This document shows, piece by piece, positions 32,693-41,461 of a stretch of 64,000 nucleotides of DNA (positions within the stretch are counted from its first letter, which is position 1; each line of letters starts with the position of its first letter). The notes under the pieces are model-generated. The model searched no databases, was not told where the DNA came from, and saw only the letters and a program-made list of their open reading frames with translations. The translations under genes were made by a program, and so were the position numbers. Source of the DNA: JAJZGK01 sp035538795 (lineage in GTDB: Bacteria > Pseudomonadota > Alphaproteobacteria > Rhodospirillales > Magnetospirillaceae); the NCBI GenBank assembly GCA_035538795.1, contig DATLJS010000069.1:62001-126000 (forward strand), written 5' to 3'.

Positions 32693-34182
32693 TGACCGAG
32701 TCCATCAGCGGTAACCACGGCATGGTCATCGAAGAGCCGTTGATCTTCGAACAGAACACCCCGGGCCAGTGCGGCGTCGATCTGCCGGAACCGGCGCCGG
32801 TCGTCGAACGGCTGGGCGGTTTGGAGCGTAAAAATCCGATCGGTCTGCCCGGTCTGGCCGAACCTACCGTGGTGCGCCACTATACCCGCCTGTCGCAGAA
32901 GAACGTCGGCATCGATTCGGTGTTCTATCCGTTGGGGTCGTGCACCATGAAGCACAATCCTCGCCTGAACGAAAAGCTGGCCCGCCTGCCGGGTCTGGCC
33001 GATCTGCATCCTTTCCAGCCGGAAAGCACGGTGCAGGGCGCGCTGGAACTGATCGACAGTTGCGCCCATTGGCTGAAGACCCTGACCGGCATGCCGGCCA
33101 TCGCCATGAGCCCGGCGGCCGGCGCTCACGGCGAATTCTGCGGTCTGATGACCATTCGCGCCGCTCATGACGCCAACGGCCAGACCCGGCGCACCCGCAT
33201 GCTGGTGCCGGAATCGGCCCACGGCACCAACCCGGCCAGCGCCGCCGCCTGCGGCTTTTCGGTGGACCCCATTCCTGCCACCGCGCGCGGGCGGGTCGAT
33301 CTGGCGGCGCTGAAGGCCAAGCTGGGCGACGACGTCGCCGGTCTGATGCTGACCAACCCCAATACCTGCGGCCTGTTCGAGGATGAAATCCTGGAAATCG
33401 CCGAGGCCATCCATGGGGCGGGCGGTTATTTCTATTGCGACGGCGCCAACTACAACGCCATCGTCGGTCGCGTCCGTATTGCCGATCTGGGCGTCGACTG
33501 TATGCATATCAACCTGCACAAGACCTTCTCGACGCCGCATGGCGGCGGCGGTCCCGGCGCCGGCCCCACCGTTCTGTCCGCGGCTTTGGCCGCCTACGCT
33601 CCGTTGCCCTATGTGGTCCACGACGACAAGGGCTTCCGTCTGGTCGAACACGCCGCGCAGGCGGGTGACAACAAGCCGGTGGGGCGCATCAAGGGGTATC
33701 ACGGCCAGTTCGGCGTCTTCGTTCGGGCTTTGGCCTATATGATGAGCATGGGCGCCGACGGCCTGCGGCAGGCTTCCACCGATGCCGTGCTGAACGCCAA
33801 CTATCTGTTGGCTCAACTGTCCTCCGATCTGTCGGCTTCGTTCGAGGGACCGTGCATGCACGAAGCCCTGTTCGACGATCGTTTCCTCAAGGACAGCGGC
33901 GTTTCCACCTTGGATTTCGCCAAGGCCCTGATCGACGAGGGCTTTCATCCCATGACCATGTACTTCCCGCTGGTGGTGCATGGCGCTCTGCTGATGGAGC
34001 CCACCGAGACCGAGAGCAAGGCCACCCTGGACGGTTTCATCGCCACCGTGCGCGGGTTGGCGCGACGGGCCAAGGCCGGCGAAGCCGACGGCTTCAAGGC
34101 CGCGCCGCAGTTCACTCCGCGTCGCCGTATGGACGAGACCACGGCGGCCCGAACGCCGGTCTTGCGCTGGAAAAAAGCGTAA
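32692..34182 (+). CDS. gcvPB: Glycine dehydrogenase (decarboxylating) subunit 2
   Basis: A 496-residue PLP-bearing subunit of the P protein. Lys277 in NLHKTFSTPHGGGGPG is the cofactor lysine beside the glycine-rich loop. PLGSCTMKHNP near residue 86 and ESAHGTNPASA near 180 are conserved. The start at 32692 overlaps gcvPA in TGATG. It ends the operon at a strong terminator. The L protein (dihydrolipoamide dehydrogenase) gene is not in the window. Confidence 0.97.
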   Translation: MTESISGNHGMVIEEPLIFEQNTPGQCGVDLPEPAPVVERLGGLERKNPIGLPGLAEPTVVRHYTRLSQKNVGIDSVFYPLGSCTMKHNPRLNEKLARLPGLADLHPFQPESTVQGALELIDSCAHWLKTLTGMPAIAMSPAAGAHGEFCGLMTIRAAHDANGQTRRTRMLVPESAHGTNPASAAACGFSVDPIPATARGRVDLAALKAKLGDDVAGLMLTNPNTCGLFEDEILEIAEAIHGAGGYFYCDGANYNAIVGRVRIADLGVDCMHINLHKTFSTPHGGGGPGAGPTVLSAALAAYAPLPYVVHDDKGFRLVEHAAQAGDNKPVGRIKGYHGQFGVFVRALAYMMSMGADGLRQASTDAVLNANYLLAQLSSDLSASFEGPCMHEALFDDRFLKDSGVSTLDFAKALIDEGFHPMTMYFPLVVHGALLMEPTETESKATLDGFIATVRGLARRAKAGEADGFKAAPQFTPRRRMDETTAARTPVLRWKKA

Positions 34183-34196
34183 GTCTTTACGAAAGG

Positions 34197-34226
34197 CCCC
34201 TCAATCCACGGATTGAGGGGTTTTTT
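34197..34226 (+). terminator. Intrinsic terminator of the gcv operon
   Basis: A 10-bp stem (CCCCTCAATC with its complement, 4-nt loop) is followed by six T, starting 15 bp after the gcvPB stop. Confidence 0.92.
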
Positions 34227-34298
34227 CTGCCATTGTCTCTTTTGTCATGTCGATTGGGCAGGTACAGTGCCGGGAAATCTCCGGTTTATGGGCAGACG

Positions 34299-35309
34299 AT
34301 GATTACCACCGCCAAATCCCACACGGGACGGCACTCCGCTTATCGGCATTTGCGCCGCCGCACCTATCACATGCTGGGTGGCGAAGGTCACGACGAAACG
34401 GTCGTCAAGATCCTGGACTATGCCCTGGTGACGCTGATCTGCATCAACTGCGTTTTCTCGATTCTGGAATCCGTCGAGCATTTATCGATCATGCACGGCC
34501 ATATTTTCCGCGCCTTCGACAAATTCTCGGTGATCGTCTTTTCCATCGAATATCTGCTGCGGGTCTGGACGGCGGTCGAGATGGACGATACGCGTTTCCA
34601 TCATCCGCTGATGGGCCGACTGCGTTATCTGTTCACGCCCATGGCCATCGTCGATTTGATCGCCATCGCGCCGTTCTATCTGGGCATCTTCTTCGAGGTC
34701 GACCTGCGGGCCATGCGGGTGCTGCGTCTGCTGCGCGTCTTCAAGCTGACCCGCTATTCCCAGGCCATGACCATCATGATCGCCGTGTTGCGCCAGGAGG
34801 CGCGAGCCATCGGCGCGCTGCTGTTCGTCTTCGTGGTGATCCTGACCTTCGTTTCCAGCCTGATGTATCTGCTGGAGCATTTGGCTCAGCCCCGCGTTTT
34901 CGCCGATATTCCATCGGCCATGTGGTGGGCGGTGGTGACCATGACCACGCTGGGGTACGGCGATATGGTGCCGGTCACGCCGTTGGGCCGGGTCATCGGC
35001 GCCTGCACCGCCGTCATCGGCGTGGGCATGATCGCCTTGCCGGCCGGTGTTCTCGCCTCGGGCTTTTCCGAGCAGGTGCGCATCCGCCGCGAGGCTTATC
35101 TGGAATCCGTGGAAAAGGTCATGAGCGGCGGCCAGATTCCCCGCCGGGCCCGCCGCCGTCTCGAAGAAACCCGTCAACGCCTGGGCCTGTCCCACGACGA
35201 GGCGTCGTATATGCTGGAAAAAGCCGTGCGCGCTCCCACCCACTGTCCTCATTGCGGCGGGCGGCTGGATCATCGCCACGGAGAGGACGAACCGGGCGGC
35301 GGCATCTGA
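34299..35309 (+). CDS. Voltage-gated potassium channel with C-terminal CPHC motif
   Basis: A six-transmembrane ion channel of 336 residues. The S4 voltage sensor is RVLRLLRVFKLTR (residues 140-152) and the potassium selectivity filter TLGYGD is at 217-222 between S5 and S6. The cytoplasmic tail (about 260-336) is basic and helical, with no cyclic-nucleotide domain, and ends in CPHCGGRLDHRHG (Cys316, Cys319, nearby His), a half zinc-ribbon. The ATG at 34299 starts the conserved part; the frame runs further upstream but only through gcvPB and the terminator. Single gene between terminators. Confidence 0.92.
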   Translation: MITTAKSHTGRHSAYRHLRRRTYHMLGGEGHDETVVKILDYALVTLICINCVFSILESVEHLSIMHGHIFRAFDKFSVIVFSIEYLLRVWTAVEMDDTRFHHPLMGRLRYLFTPMAIVDLIAIAPFYLGIFFEVDLRAMRVLRLLRVFKLTRYSQAMTIMIAVLRQEARAIGALLFVFVVILTFVSSLMYLLEHLAQPRVFADIPSAMWWAVVTMTTLGYGDMVPVTPLGRVIGACTAVIGVGMIALPAGVLASGFSEQVRIRREAYLESVEKVMSGGQIPRRARRRLEETRQRLGLSHDEASYMLEKAVRAPTHCPHCGGRLDHRHGEDEPGGGI

Positions 35310-35323
35310 AACCGTGCAAGGCA

Positions 35324-35359
35324 TAAAAAAACACCCCCGTCGAACGGGGGCGTTTTTTT
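35324..35359. terminator. Bidirectional intrinsic terminator
   Basis: A CCCCCGT/ACGGGGG stem with a 3-nt loop, extended by A and T runs on both sides, lies between the convergent channel and ridA genes. Confidence 0.9.
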
Positions 35360-35379
35360 ATGGGTCTGCGCGTTGGGCC

Positions 35380-35736
35380 TCAGGCCTGAGCGGCGACCAC
35401 CTGAACTTCGACCACGAAGTCGGGAGTGGCCAGCTTGGCCTCGACGGTAGCGCGGGCCGGGGTCTGGCCGGGAACTACCCAGGCGTCCCACACCTTGTTC
35501 ATTTCGGTGAAGTCGCGGATGTCGGCCAGATAGATGGTCGCCGACAGAATGCGGGTCTTGTCGCTGCCGGCCTTGGCCAGCAGATCGTCGATGCGCTTGA
35601 CCACTTCGGCCATCTGCACGCCGACGGGGGCGCCGGGATTGTCTTCGGCAATCTGGCCGGCCAGATAGACCAGACCGTTGAAAGCCGTGGCTTCGCTCAT
35701 GCGGTTGCCGGCGCCGATGCGGGTGACGGTGCTCAT
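35380..35736 (-). CDS. RidA family protein
   Basis: A 118-residue RidA/YjgF protein, by family a trimer that hydrolyses reactive enamine/imine intermediates from PLP enzymes. The active-site Arg is in TPARATVEAKLA and the family Glu in DFVVEVQVVA. The N-terminus keeps the VTRIGAGNRMSEAT form of the small RidA subgroup rather than that of archetypal RidA. It lies 13 bp before the convergent terminator and 12 bp downstream of prs, so it may be cotranscribed with prs. Confidence 0.92.
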   Translation of the reverse strand: MSTVTRIGAGNRMSEATAFNGLVYLAGQIAEDNPGAPVGVQMAEVVKRIDDLLAKAGSDKTRILSATIYLADIRDFTEMNKVWDAWVVPGQTPARATVEAKLATPDFVVEVQVVAAQA

Positions 35737-35748
35737 TGTGTCGTTCCC

Positions 35749-36681
35749 TTAGTCAAACAGGCTGGAGACGCTGCGCTCTTCGCTGATGCGCAGGATCGAC
35801 TCGGCCATCAGGGGAGCGATGGAGATATGGCGGATGTTGTGGGCGTGCTGGACCGCCTCGGTCGCCATGATGGAATCGGTGGTGACCAGGCTTTCCAGCG
35901 GCGAACCCGTCACGCGGGCCACAGCGCCGCCCGACAGAACGCCGTGGGTGACATAGGCCGACACGGCGGTGGCGCCGGCCTTCATCAGGGCTTCGGCGGC
36001 ATTGCACAGGGTGCCGGCGGAATCGACGATGTCATCGACCAGAACACAGTGACGGCCGGAAACGTCGCCGATGATGTTCATCACCTCGGAAACGCCGGCG
36101 CGTTCACGGCGCTTGTCGATGATGGCCAGCGGAGCGTCCAGGCGGCGGGCGATGATGCGGGCGCGCACCACGCCGCCGACGTCCGGCGACACGATCATCA
36201 GGTTTTCGTTGCCGTAGCGGTTCTGGATGTCGTTGGTGAACACCGGGGCGGCGTACAGGTTATCCAGCGGAATGTCGAAGAAGCCCTGGATCTGACCGGA
36301 ATGCAGGTCAATGGTGACCACGCGGTCGGCACCGGCGGTGGTGATCAGATTGGCGACCAGCTTGGCCGAAATCGGGGTGCGCGGGCCGGACTTGCGGTCC
36401 TGGCGGGCATAGCCGAAGTAAGGGACGACGGCGGTGATGCGGCGGGCCGATCCGCGACGCAGGGCGTCGAGCGTGACCAGCAGCTCCATCAGATGATCAT
36501 TGGCCGGCGCGCTGGTGGACTGAACCACGAAGACGTCCTCGCCGCGCACGTTCTCGTGGATCTCGACGAACACTTCCATGTCGGAGAAACGCCGGACGGT
36601 GGCCGAGGTGAGCGCGATGTTCAGATAGCTGCCGATGGCTTCGGCGAGCGGACGGTTGCTGTTGCAGGAAAGAATTTTCAT
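35749..36681 (-). CDS. prs: Ribose-phosphate pyrophosphokinase
   Basis: PRPP synthase of 310 residues (usual length), making the activated ribose for nucleotides, His and Trp. Motifs: ATP-loop YFGYARQDRKSGPRTPIS, ribose phosphate site TIDLHSGQIQGFFDIP and PRPP loop VLVDDIVDSAGTL. The ATG at 36681 is preceded by AAGGA at good spacing; an in-frame TTG at 36690 would add three residues. Confidence 0.97.
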   Translation of the reverse strand: MKILSCNSNRPLAEAIGSYLNIALTSATVRRFSDMEVFVEIHENVRGEDVFVVQSTSAPANDHLMELLVTLDALRRGSARRITAVVPYFGYARQDRKSGPRTPISAKLVANLITTAGADRVVTIDLHSGQIQGFFDIPLDNLYAAPVFTNDIQNRYGNENLMIVSPDVGGVVRARIIARRLDAPLAIIDKRRERAGVSEVMNIIGDVSGRHCVLVDDIVDSAGTLCNAAEALMKAGATAVSAYVTHGVLSGGAVARVTGSPLESLVTTDSIMATEAVQHAHNIRHISIAPLMAESILRISEERSVSSLFD

Positions 36682-36746
36682 AGGCTTCAATCCTTCGGGG
36701 ATGGCCGAAGAGTCGTGAATACGACAGGAATAAGGCGGCGGGCGGA

Positions 36747-36774
36747 ATGTAACAGCGGCCTAATAAGAAGGCAA
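36747..36774 (-). promoter_or_regulatory. Candidate sigma-70 promoter of prs
   Basis: TTGCCT and TTACAT are separated by 16 bp on the minus strand, about 65 bp before the prs ATG, in the 146-bp gap behind the upstream lipoprotein gene. No terminator is seen in the gap. Confidence 0.35.
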
Positions 36775-36827
36775 CGCCTATTGGCTGAGCTTATGCGGAG
36801 GGCTAAGAGCCATCCTCCGAGCGTCCA

Positions 36828-37613
36828 TCAAGGGTTGGTCTGCTTGTGCAGGACTTCGGCGATACCGGGTGCGGCGGCTTCGGCGATGGCGCGGCCCAAC
36901 GGTCCCAGATAGCCGGTCAGCAGGATATGGTCCACCGGGTTGCCCTGGGCGACCTTGCCCAATTCCTTGCCATCGGGAGCCTTGATGGTCCAGGCGATGT
37001 CGAGCATGTCCTGACCCTTGGTCATGCTGGGCGGTGGCGGAGTGATGTGGACTTCGCCCTGGATGACGGCGGCGGCGCCCTTGGCTTCGCCCACGGCATA
37101 GCCTTCGCGCAACAGGGCGCGGCCCAGGGCGTTGCGCAGGCCTTCGGCGTCGAACGTTTTCGGCGCTTTCAGCGGCGCCAGAACCACATGAGGGCGTTCG
37201 TCGGCGACGGCGTTGGGGTCTTCGCCCCGCAAGACATGGCCGACGGCGGCGGCGATTTCCGCCGGGGTGGCTTTCGGCGGCATGGCCGTGGCGACGGTGC
37301 CGATCATGCCTCCCTGGGCATCTTCCAGGGTCCAGGTGATCTGGCCGCCGTTGCGGCTGCCCCGCAGCCACAGGCCGCCGGGGCCGGGGGGCTGGGTGCT
37401 GGCGGGAATGTCTTCCGTCTCGAAGCCGGTGATCAGAGCCTTATCCAGGCCGGGAGCGCCTTCGACCGGGGCGATGCTGATGGTCGACAGCGCCTGCCGG
37501 TCCTCGATCAAGGCGTTGGGAGCGTCTTGCTCGAAGGGGTGCGGCAGCGGCCCGCAGGCCGACAGCAGCAGCGCCAGGGCGGGAAGGGCGAGCTTTCTCA
37601 AAACACCATGCAT
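36828..37613 (-). CDS. Lipoprotein of unknown function
   Basis: A 261-residue putative lipoprotein with the lipobox LSAC (Cys20) after a short signal sequence. The mature domain is mixed alpha/beta with no catalytic motif that I recognise; it has no obvious relatives by eye. The gene is the distal member of the hldD-lgt-methyltransferase-pgeF operon, with a 22-codon frame between it and pgeF. Confidence 0.75.
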   Translation of the reverse strand: MHGVLRKLALPALALLLSACGPLPHPFEQDAPNALIEDRQALSTISIAPVEGAPGLDKALITGFETEDIPASTQPPGPGGLWLRGSRNGGQITWTLEDAQGGMIGTVATAMPPKATPAEIAAAVGHVLRGEDPNAVADERPHVVLAPLKAPKTFDAEGLRNALGRALLREGYAVGEAKGAAAVIQGEVHITPPPPSMTKGQDMLDIAWTIKAPDGKELGKVAQGNPVDHILLTGYLGPLGRAIAEAAAPGIAEVLHKQTNP

Positions 37614-37666
37614 CCCGCCACCAACGCCACCAGGGAAAAGGCGGCCAGCAGCCAGATGTAAGGCAT
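37598..37666 (-). CDS. Possible 22-residue membrane peptide
   Basis: A short frame encodes MPYIWLLAAFSLVALVAGCM plus two residues: almost entirely hydrophobic, one membrane span. Its ATG is 3 nt after the pgeF stop and its stop overlaps the start of the next lipoprotein gene by 16 bp, as expected for a coupled operon gene. No clear ribosome site is present, so it may rely on re-initiation or may not be real. Confidence 0.3.
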   Translation of the reverse strand: MPYIWLLAAFSLVALVAGCMVF

Positions 37667-37669
37667 GGA

Positions 37670-38452
37670 TCAGCGTTCCAGAACGATGGCCGACAGATTG
37701 CGGCCGTAATCGCCTTCGCCTTTCAGGACCGAGCGGCGATAGCTGAAGAATCGGCTTTCCTCGCGGAAGGTGTCGCAGGGCGTGCGGGCCACTTCCGAAA
37801 CCGAGGCTTTGGCCAGACGGCGGGCGACGTATCCGGGCAGGTCGAAGAAGTAATGGCCTTCACGCTGGGCGGCGGTGAAGAAGAAATGGTTGTCGCCGTC
37901 CTGTTCCAGGAAGGGGATGGGAAATTCCGGCCCAACTTCATAGGAGCGTTGGGCGATGCAAGGGCCGACCGAGGCGACGATGCGGTTGGTCTTGGCGCCC
38001 AGCGACACCATGGCCTGCACGGCGTTGTCGAGAATGCCGCCCAGGGCGCCGCGCCAGCCGGCATGAACGGCGGCAACGACGTTGGCCTTGCGGTCGGCCA
38101 GCAGCACGGGGGCGCAGTCGGCGGTCAGGATGCCCAGCGCGATGCCGGGACGATTGGTCACCATGGCGTCGGCCACTTGGGGTTCCTGTCCCGGAGCCCA
38201 GTCGTCGCCGATAATGCTGACCTTGGTTGTGTGCTGCTGGTAAACGGTCGCCAGACATTGAGGCGGCACATCCAGGGTGGACATGGCCAGATTGCGGTTG
38301 GCCGTCACATGCTCGGGGTTGTCCTGGGAACCGAAGCCGCAGTTGAGCGACGCGTAAAGCCCTTCCGAGACTCCGCCCTGACGGGTGAAGAAGCCGTGAC
38401 GGATGCGCAGCACCTCGTTCAGCGTCGATACAGTGATCATCTCAGGAGTCAT
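37670..38452 (-). CDS. pgeF: Peptidoglycan editing factor (YfiH / polyphenol oxidase family)
   Basis: A 260-residue PgeF/YfiH protein, long called a laccase-domain protein, now linked to correction of peptidoglycan stem peptides. Metal or active-site residues are visible in YQQHTTKV, LTADCAPVLLAD and AAVHAGWRGALGG. Its start overlaps the upstream methyltransferase end by 11 bp, and both are preceded by lgt and hldD, an envelope-related set. Confidence 0.93.
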   Translation of the reverse strand: MTPEMITVSTLNEVLRIRHGFFTRQGGVSEGLYASLNCGFGSQDNPEHVTANRNLAMSTLDVPPQCLATVYQQHTTKVSIIGDDWAPGQEPQVADAMVTNRPGIALGILTADCAPVLLADRKANVVAAVHAGWRGALGGILDNAVQAMVSLGAKTNRIVASVGPCIAQRSYEVGPEFPIPFLEQDGDNHFFFTAAQREGHYFFDLPGYVARRLAKASVSEVARTPCDTFREESRFFSYRRSVLKGEGDYGRNLSAIVLER

Positions 38453-39506
38453 GGGCGGAAAATCCCGGAGGAGGGGGCAGATCAGGGTGGGTCAAGCAAA
38501 TCACCTTAAATAAAGTGCCCATTTCCGACGCATGGATCAAGCGTCGGCATGCGCGGACGATGTCTTCGGCCTTGTCCGGCTGGGCGCGGCACAGTCTTTC
38601 GGCCCTTAATTCGATGCCCAGACAGCGCAGAAAGCGGCCCTGGGTGACAATCGGCTGGGCTCGGGCCGGAGCGGCGGCTTCGGCGACGGCCTGAAAGTCG
38701 ACGTGGGCGGTCAGATCCGCCTCGCCGGGAGCTTCGAGGACAGGAGCATAGGCATGTTTTCTTACAGCCTGCAAGGTGTCGCCGACGGCCGTATGGTCGT
38801 GGCCGTAGTCGATCAGCAGCGCGGCTCCGCCCTGTGCCGCCAATTTCCCGCCGATCTCGGCGGATACCATGCGGGCGGCCCGTCCGATTTCGAAAATATC
38901 GCCGTCGGACGCCGGAGGAGCCTCGATATCGGCTGCCGGGCCGGGAGCGAAGACGAAGGCGTCGCCCTCCACCGTCACCATGCGCTCACTCCAGGCGCCC
39001 GCGCCGCGGACATATTGATGGATGGGCAGGGCATCGAGAAATTCGTTGGCCACCAGCAGCAACGGCGCGTCGGCGGGCAGATCCGACAGATCGTCGTGCC
39101 AGACGGGGGCGGCGTCCCTGAGGACCGCGGCCTGTCTGGCCCGCAGGGCGAGGCTGGTTTCCACCAGATGGACGGCGGCGGCCTGACGGAAGCCGGGCAC
39201 CATGGCCGCGGCCCGCAGAATGTCGGCCATCAGGGTGCCCCGCCCCGGTCCGGTCTCGGCCAGGATGACGCGGGCGGGTGATCCCAGGCTTTGCCAGACC
39301 ACAGCCAGCCACAGGCCGATCATTTCTCCGAACATCTGGCTGATTTCCGGAGCGGTGGTGAAATCGCCCTCGGCTCCCAGCGGGTCTTGCTTGCGGTAAT
39401 AGCCGTGCTCGGGATGGCCCAGGGCGGCGTCCATGAACTGGGCCACCGTCAAAGGGCCGTCCGTCTCGATGCGGCGGCGCAGGGTTTCTGCCAGGGGTGA
39501 AATCAC
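38442..39506 (-). CDS. SAM-dependent methyltransferase, MidA/NDUFAF7 family
   Basis: A 354-residue class I methyltransferase of the DUF185 family, whose mitochondrial member NDUFAF7 methylates an arginine of a complex I subunit. Seen: YYRKQDPLGAEGDFTTAPEIS near residue 40, the SAM motif LAETGPGRGTLMADIL and VANEFLDALPIHQYV. It starts with GTG at 39506 overlapping the lgt stop (GTGA). The target in bacteria is probably NuoD, by analogy only. Confidence 0.93.
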   Translation of the reverse strand: MISPLAETLRRRIETDGPLTVAQFMDAALGHPEHGYYRKQDPLGAEGDFTTAPEISQMFGEMIGLWLAVVWQSLGSPARVILAETGPGRGTLMADILRAAAMVPGFRQAAAVHLVETSLALRARQAAVLRDAAPVWHDDLSDLPADAPLLLVANEFLDALPIHQYVRGAGAWSERMVTVEGDAFVFAPGPAADIEAPPASDGDIFEIGRAARMVSAEIGGKLAAQGGAALLIDYGHDHTAVGDTLQAVRKHAYAPVLEAPGEADLTAHVDFQAVAEAAAPARAQPIVTQGRFLRCLGIELRAERLCRAQPDKAEDIVRACRRLIHASEMGTLFKVICLTHPDLPPPPGFSAHDS

Positions 39507-40312
39507 GCGGGGCTCTGGTGGCGTTTCTGGGCGAAGACGGCCAACGAAATGCCGACGATCACCAATGGAATCGACAGCAGCTGGCCCATGGTGGCGCCGC
39601 CCCACAGAAAGCCCAGATAGCTGTCCGGCTCGCGGAAGAATTCGCAGACGATGCGGGCCAGACCGTACCCGGCCAGGAACAGACCGGCCAGGGTGCCCGG
39701 CTTCATGCGCACCGCTTCGACGCGCCACAACAGATGCAGGACGATCAGCAGAGCGAGCCCCTCCAGCCCCGCTTCGTAAAGCTGGCTGGGGTGGCGGGGC
39801 ACCTGAAGTTCGTCGGTGGGAAAGATCATGGCCCAGGGCAGATCGCCGTCGGTCGGACGGCCGAACAATTCGCCGTTGATGAAGTTGGCGATGCGCCCGA
39901 AGAGCTGGCCCAGGGGCTGGGCGACGCAGATCAGATCGCCGACGGCGAACAGGTTCAGGCCATGGCGGCGCGAGAACAGGATGATGGCGGTGATGACGCC
40001 CAATGCGCCGCCATGGAACGACATGCCACCTTTCCACACCGAGAAAATCTCGATGGGATTCTCCAGGTAAAAGGACGGTTTGTAGAACAGCACGAAACCG
40101 ATGCGGCCGCCCAACACCACCCCCAGGGTGGCCCAGACGATGAAGTCGTCCACCTGCAGTTCGGTCATGGCATGAGGGGCCTTGCGGATCAGGCGGCGCA
40201 GATAGCCCCAGCCGCCCAGCAGGCCTGAAATATAGGCCAGGGCGTACCAACGGATGGCCAGCGGCCCCAGCTTGATGGCCACCGGGTCGATGTCGGGGAA
40301 AGCGATGGCCAT
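39503..40312 (-). CDS. lgt: Prolipoprotein diacylglyceryl transferase
   Basis: Polytopic inner-membrane enzyme of 269 residues that attaches diacylglycerol to the lipobox cysteine, the first step in lipoprotein maturation. The Lgt signature GRIANFINGELFGRPTD and the SFHGGALG block are intact, with about seven membrane helices. The ATG at 40312 follows hldD by 2 bp. The several lipoproteins encoded in this window would be its substrates. Confidence 0.97.
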   Translation of the reverse strand: MAIAFPDIDPVAIKLGPLAIRWYALAYISGLLGGWGYLRRLIRKAPHAMTELQVDDFIVWATLGVVLGGRIGFVLFYKPSFYLENPIEIFSVWKGGMSFHGGALGVITAIILFSRRHGLNLFAVGDLICVAQPLGQLFGRIANFINGELFGRPTDGDLPWAMIFPTDELQVPRHPSQLYEAGLEGLALLIVLHLLWRVEAVRMKPGTLAGLFLAGYGLARIVCEFFREPDSYLGFLWGGATMGQLLSIPLVIVGISLAVFAQKRHQSPA

Positions 40313-40314
40313 GA

Positions 40315-41301
40315 TCAAAGATACTTGTCTTCGGCGGTCAGATGCTTTTGCACATAAGCGGTCACGCCGTCCTCCAGCGAGGTGAAGGGCTTGCCGTAAC
40401 CGGCGGCCCGCAGGCGGTCCATGTTGGCCTCGGTGAAATATTGGTATTTGTCGCGAATGTTCACCGGCGTGTCGACATACTTGATGCGCGGCTCCTTGCC
40501 CAGGGCATGGTAGACGGCGGCGGCCAGATCCTTGAAGGTGCGGGCCTGTCCGGTGCCTAGATTGAACAGACCGCTGACCTTGGGATTGTCCAGCAGCCAC
40601 AGCATGACGTCGACCACGTCGCCGACCCAGACGAAATCGCGTTTCTGTCCGCCGTCGGGGTAATCGGGATTGTGGGACTTGAACAGGGTCGCCGACGCGC
40701 CTTGGGCGGCGTGCGGGAAGATGTGAGCCACCACGCTCTGCTGGCCGCCTTTGTGATATTCGTTGGGACCGTAAACGTTGAAGAACTTCAGCCCGGCCCA
40801 TTGGGGCGGCAAGGGCTTGTTCTCGGCGATCTTGCGGGCCACGCGGCGGTCGAACAGATGCTTGCTCCAGCCATAGGCGTTCAGGGGCTGCAGCCTGGCC
40901 AGGGCGTTCACTGACAATTCGTCATCGAAGCCATGTTCGCCGTCGCCGTAGGTGGCTGCCGACGAAGCGTAGATGATCCGCACGTTGTTGTGGGTGCACC
41001 AGGCGAACAGCGCCGTGGTCAGATTGAAGTTGTTGGCCGTGATCAGGTCGGCGTTGGTTTCGGTGGTCGCCGAGATGGCGCCCATGTGGAACAGGCAGGT
41101 GATGCGCTTCTTGTTGGCTTCCAGGAAGTCGAAGATCTGTTCCGGATGCACGATGTCGGACAGTTCGCGCTTGCTGATATTGCGCCACTTGTCGCCGTCG
41201 CCCAATCGGTCGCAGACCACCAGGGGGCCGAGCCCACGCTTCTCAAGCGCCGCCAGCAGATTTGAGCCGATGAAGCCGGCGCCGCCAGTGACTACATACA
41301 T
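40315..41301 (-). CDS. hldD: ADP-glyceromanno-heptose 6-epimerase
   Basis: Epimerase of 328 residues making ADP-L-glycero-D-manno-heptose for the lipopolysaccharide core. The NAD(P)-binding VTGGAGFIGSNLLAA, the catalytic region ASSAATYGDG and the YGWSK motif are clear. It is the first gene of the hldD-lgt-methyltransferase-pgeF operon behind a good promoter. Presence implies a heptose-containing LPS core or another heptose polymer. Confidence 0.96.
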   Translation of the reverse strand: MYVVTGGAGFIGSNLLAALEKRGLGPLVVCDRLGDGDKWRNISKRELSDIVHPEQIFDFLEANKKRITCLFHMGAISATTETNADLITANNFNLTTALFAWCTHNNVRIIYASSAATYGDGEHGFDDELSVNALARLQPLNAYGWSKHLFDRRVARKIAENKPLPPQWAGLKFFNVYGPNEYHKGGQQSVVAHIFPHAAQGASATLFKSHNPDYPDGGQKRDFVWVGDVVDVMLWLLDNPKVSGLFNLGTGQARTFKDLAAAVYHALGKEPRIKYVDTPVNIRDKYQYFTEANMDRLRAAGYGKPFTSLEDGVTAYVQKHLTAEDKYL

Positions 41302-41334
41302 GACGAGATTCCTTGGATGGTCTAGCCTGATCCC

Positions 41335-41363
41335 CTTATAGGCTTGGCCGGCGCCGCTGCCAA
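41335..41363 (-). promoter_or_regulatory. Sigma-70 promoter of the hldD operon
   Basis: TTGGCA and TATAAG are separated by 17 bp on the minus strand, about 34 bp before the hldD ATG. Confidence 0.6.
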
Positions 41364-41403
41364 GTGGCGGGAAGGATGAGTGGCGGCTTGTTGCACCGCG
41401 ATG

Positions 41404-41432
41404 TTGCGCCTTTGGGCGCCGCCGCCCATAAT
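41404..41432 (+). promoter_or_regulatory. Sigma-70 promoter of ubiK
   Basis: TTGCGC and CATAAT are separated by 17 bp, 29 bp before the ubiK ATG at 41462. Confidence 0.55.
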
Positions 41433-41461
41433 GACGCCAGCGCAGCACTGAAAGGCAGATC

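Noticed and set aside
32593..33981. Minus-strand frame of over 460 codons across gcvPB
   Set aside because: Antisense shadow of a strongly conserved gene.
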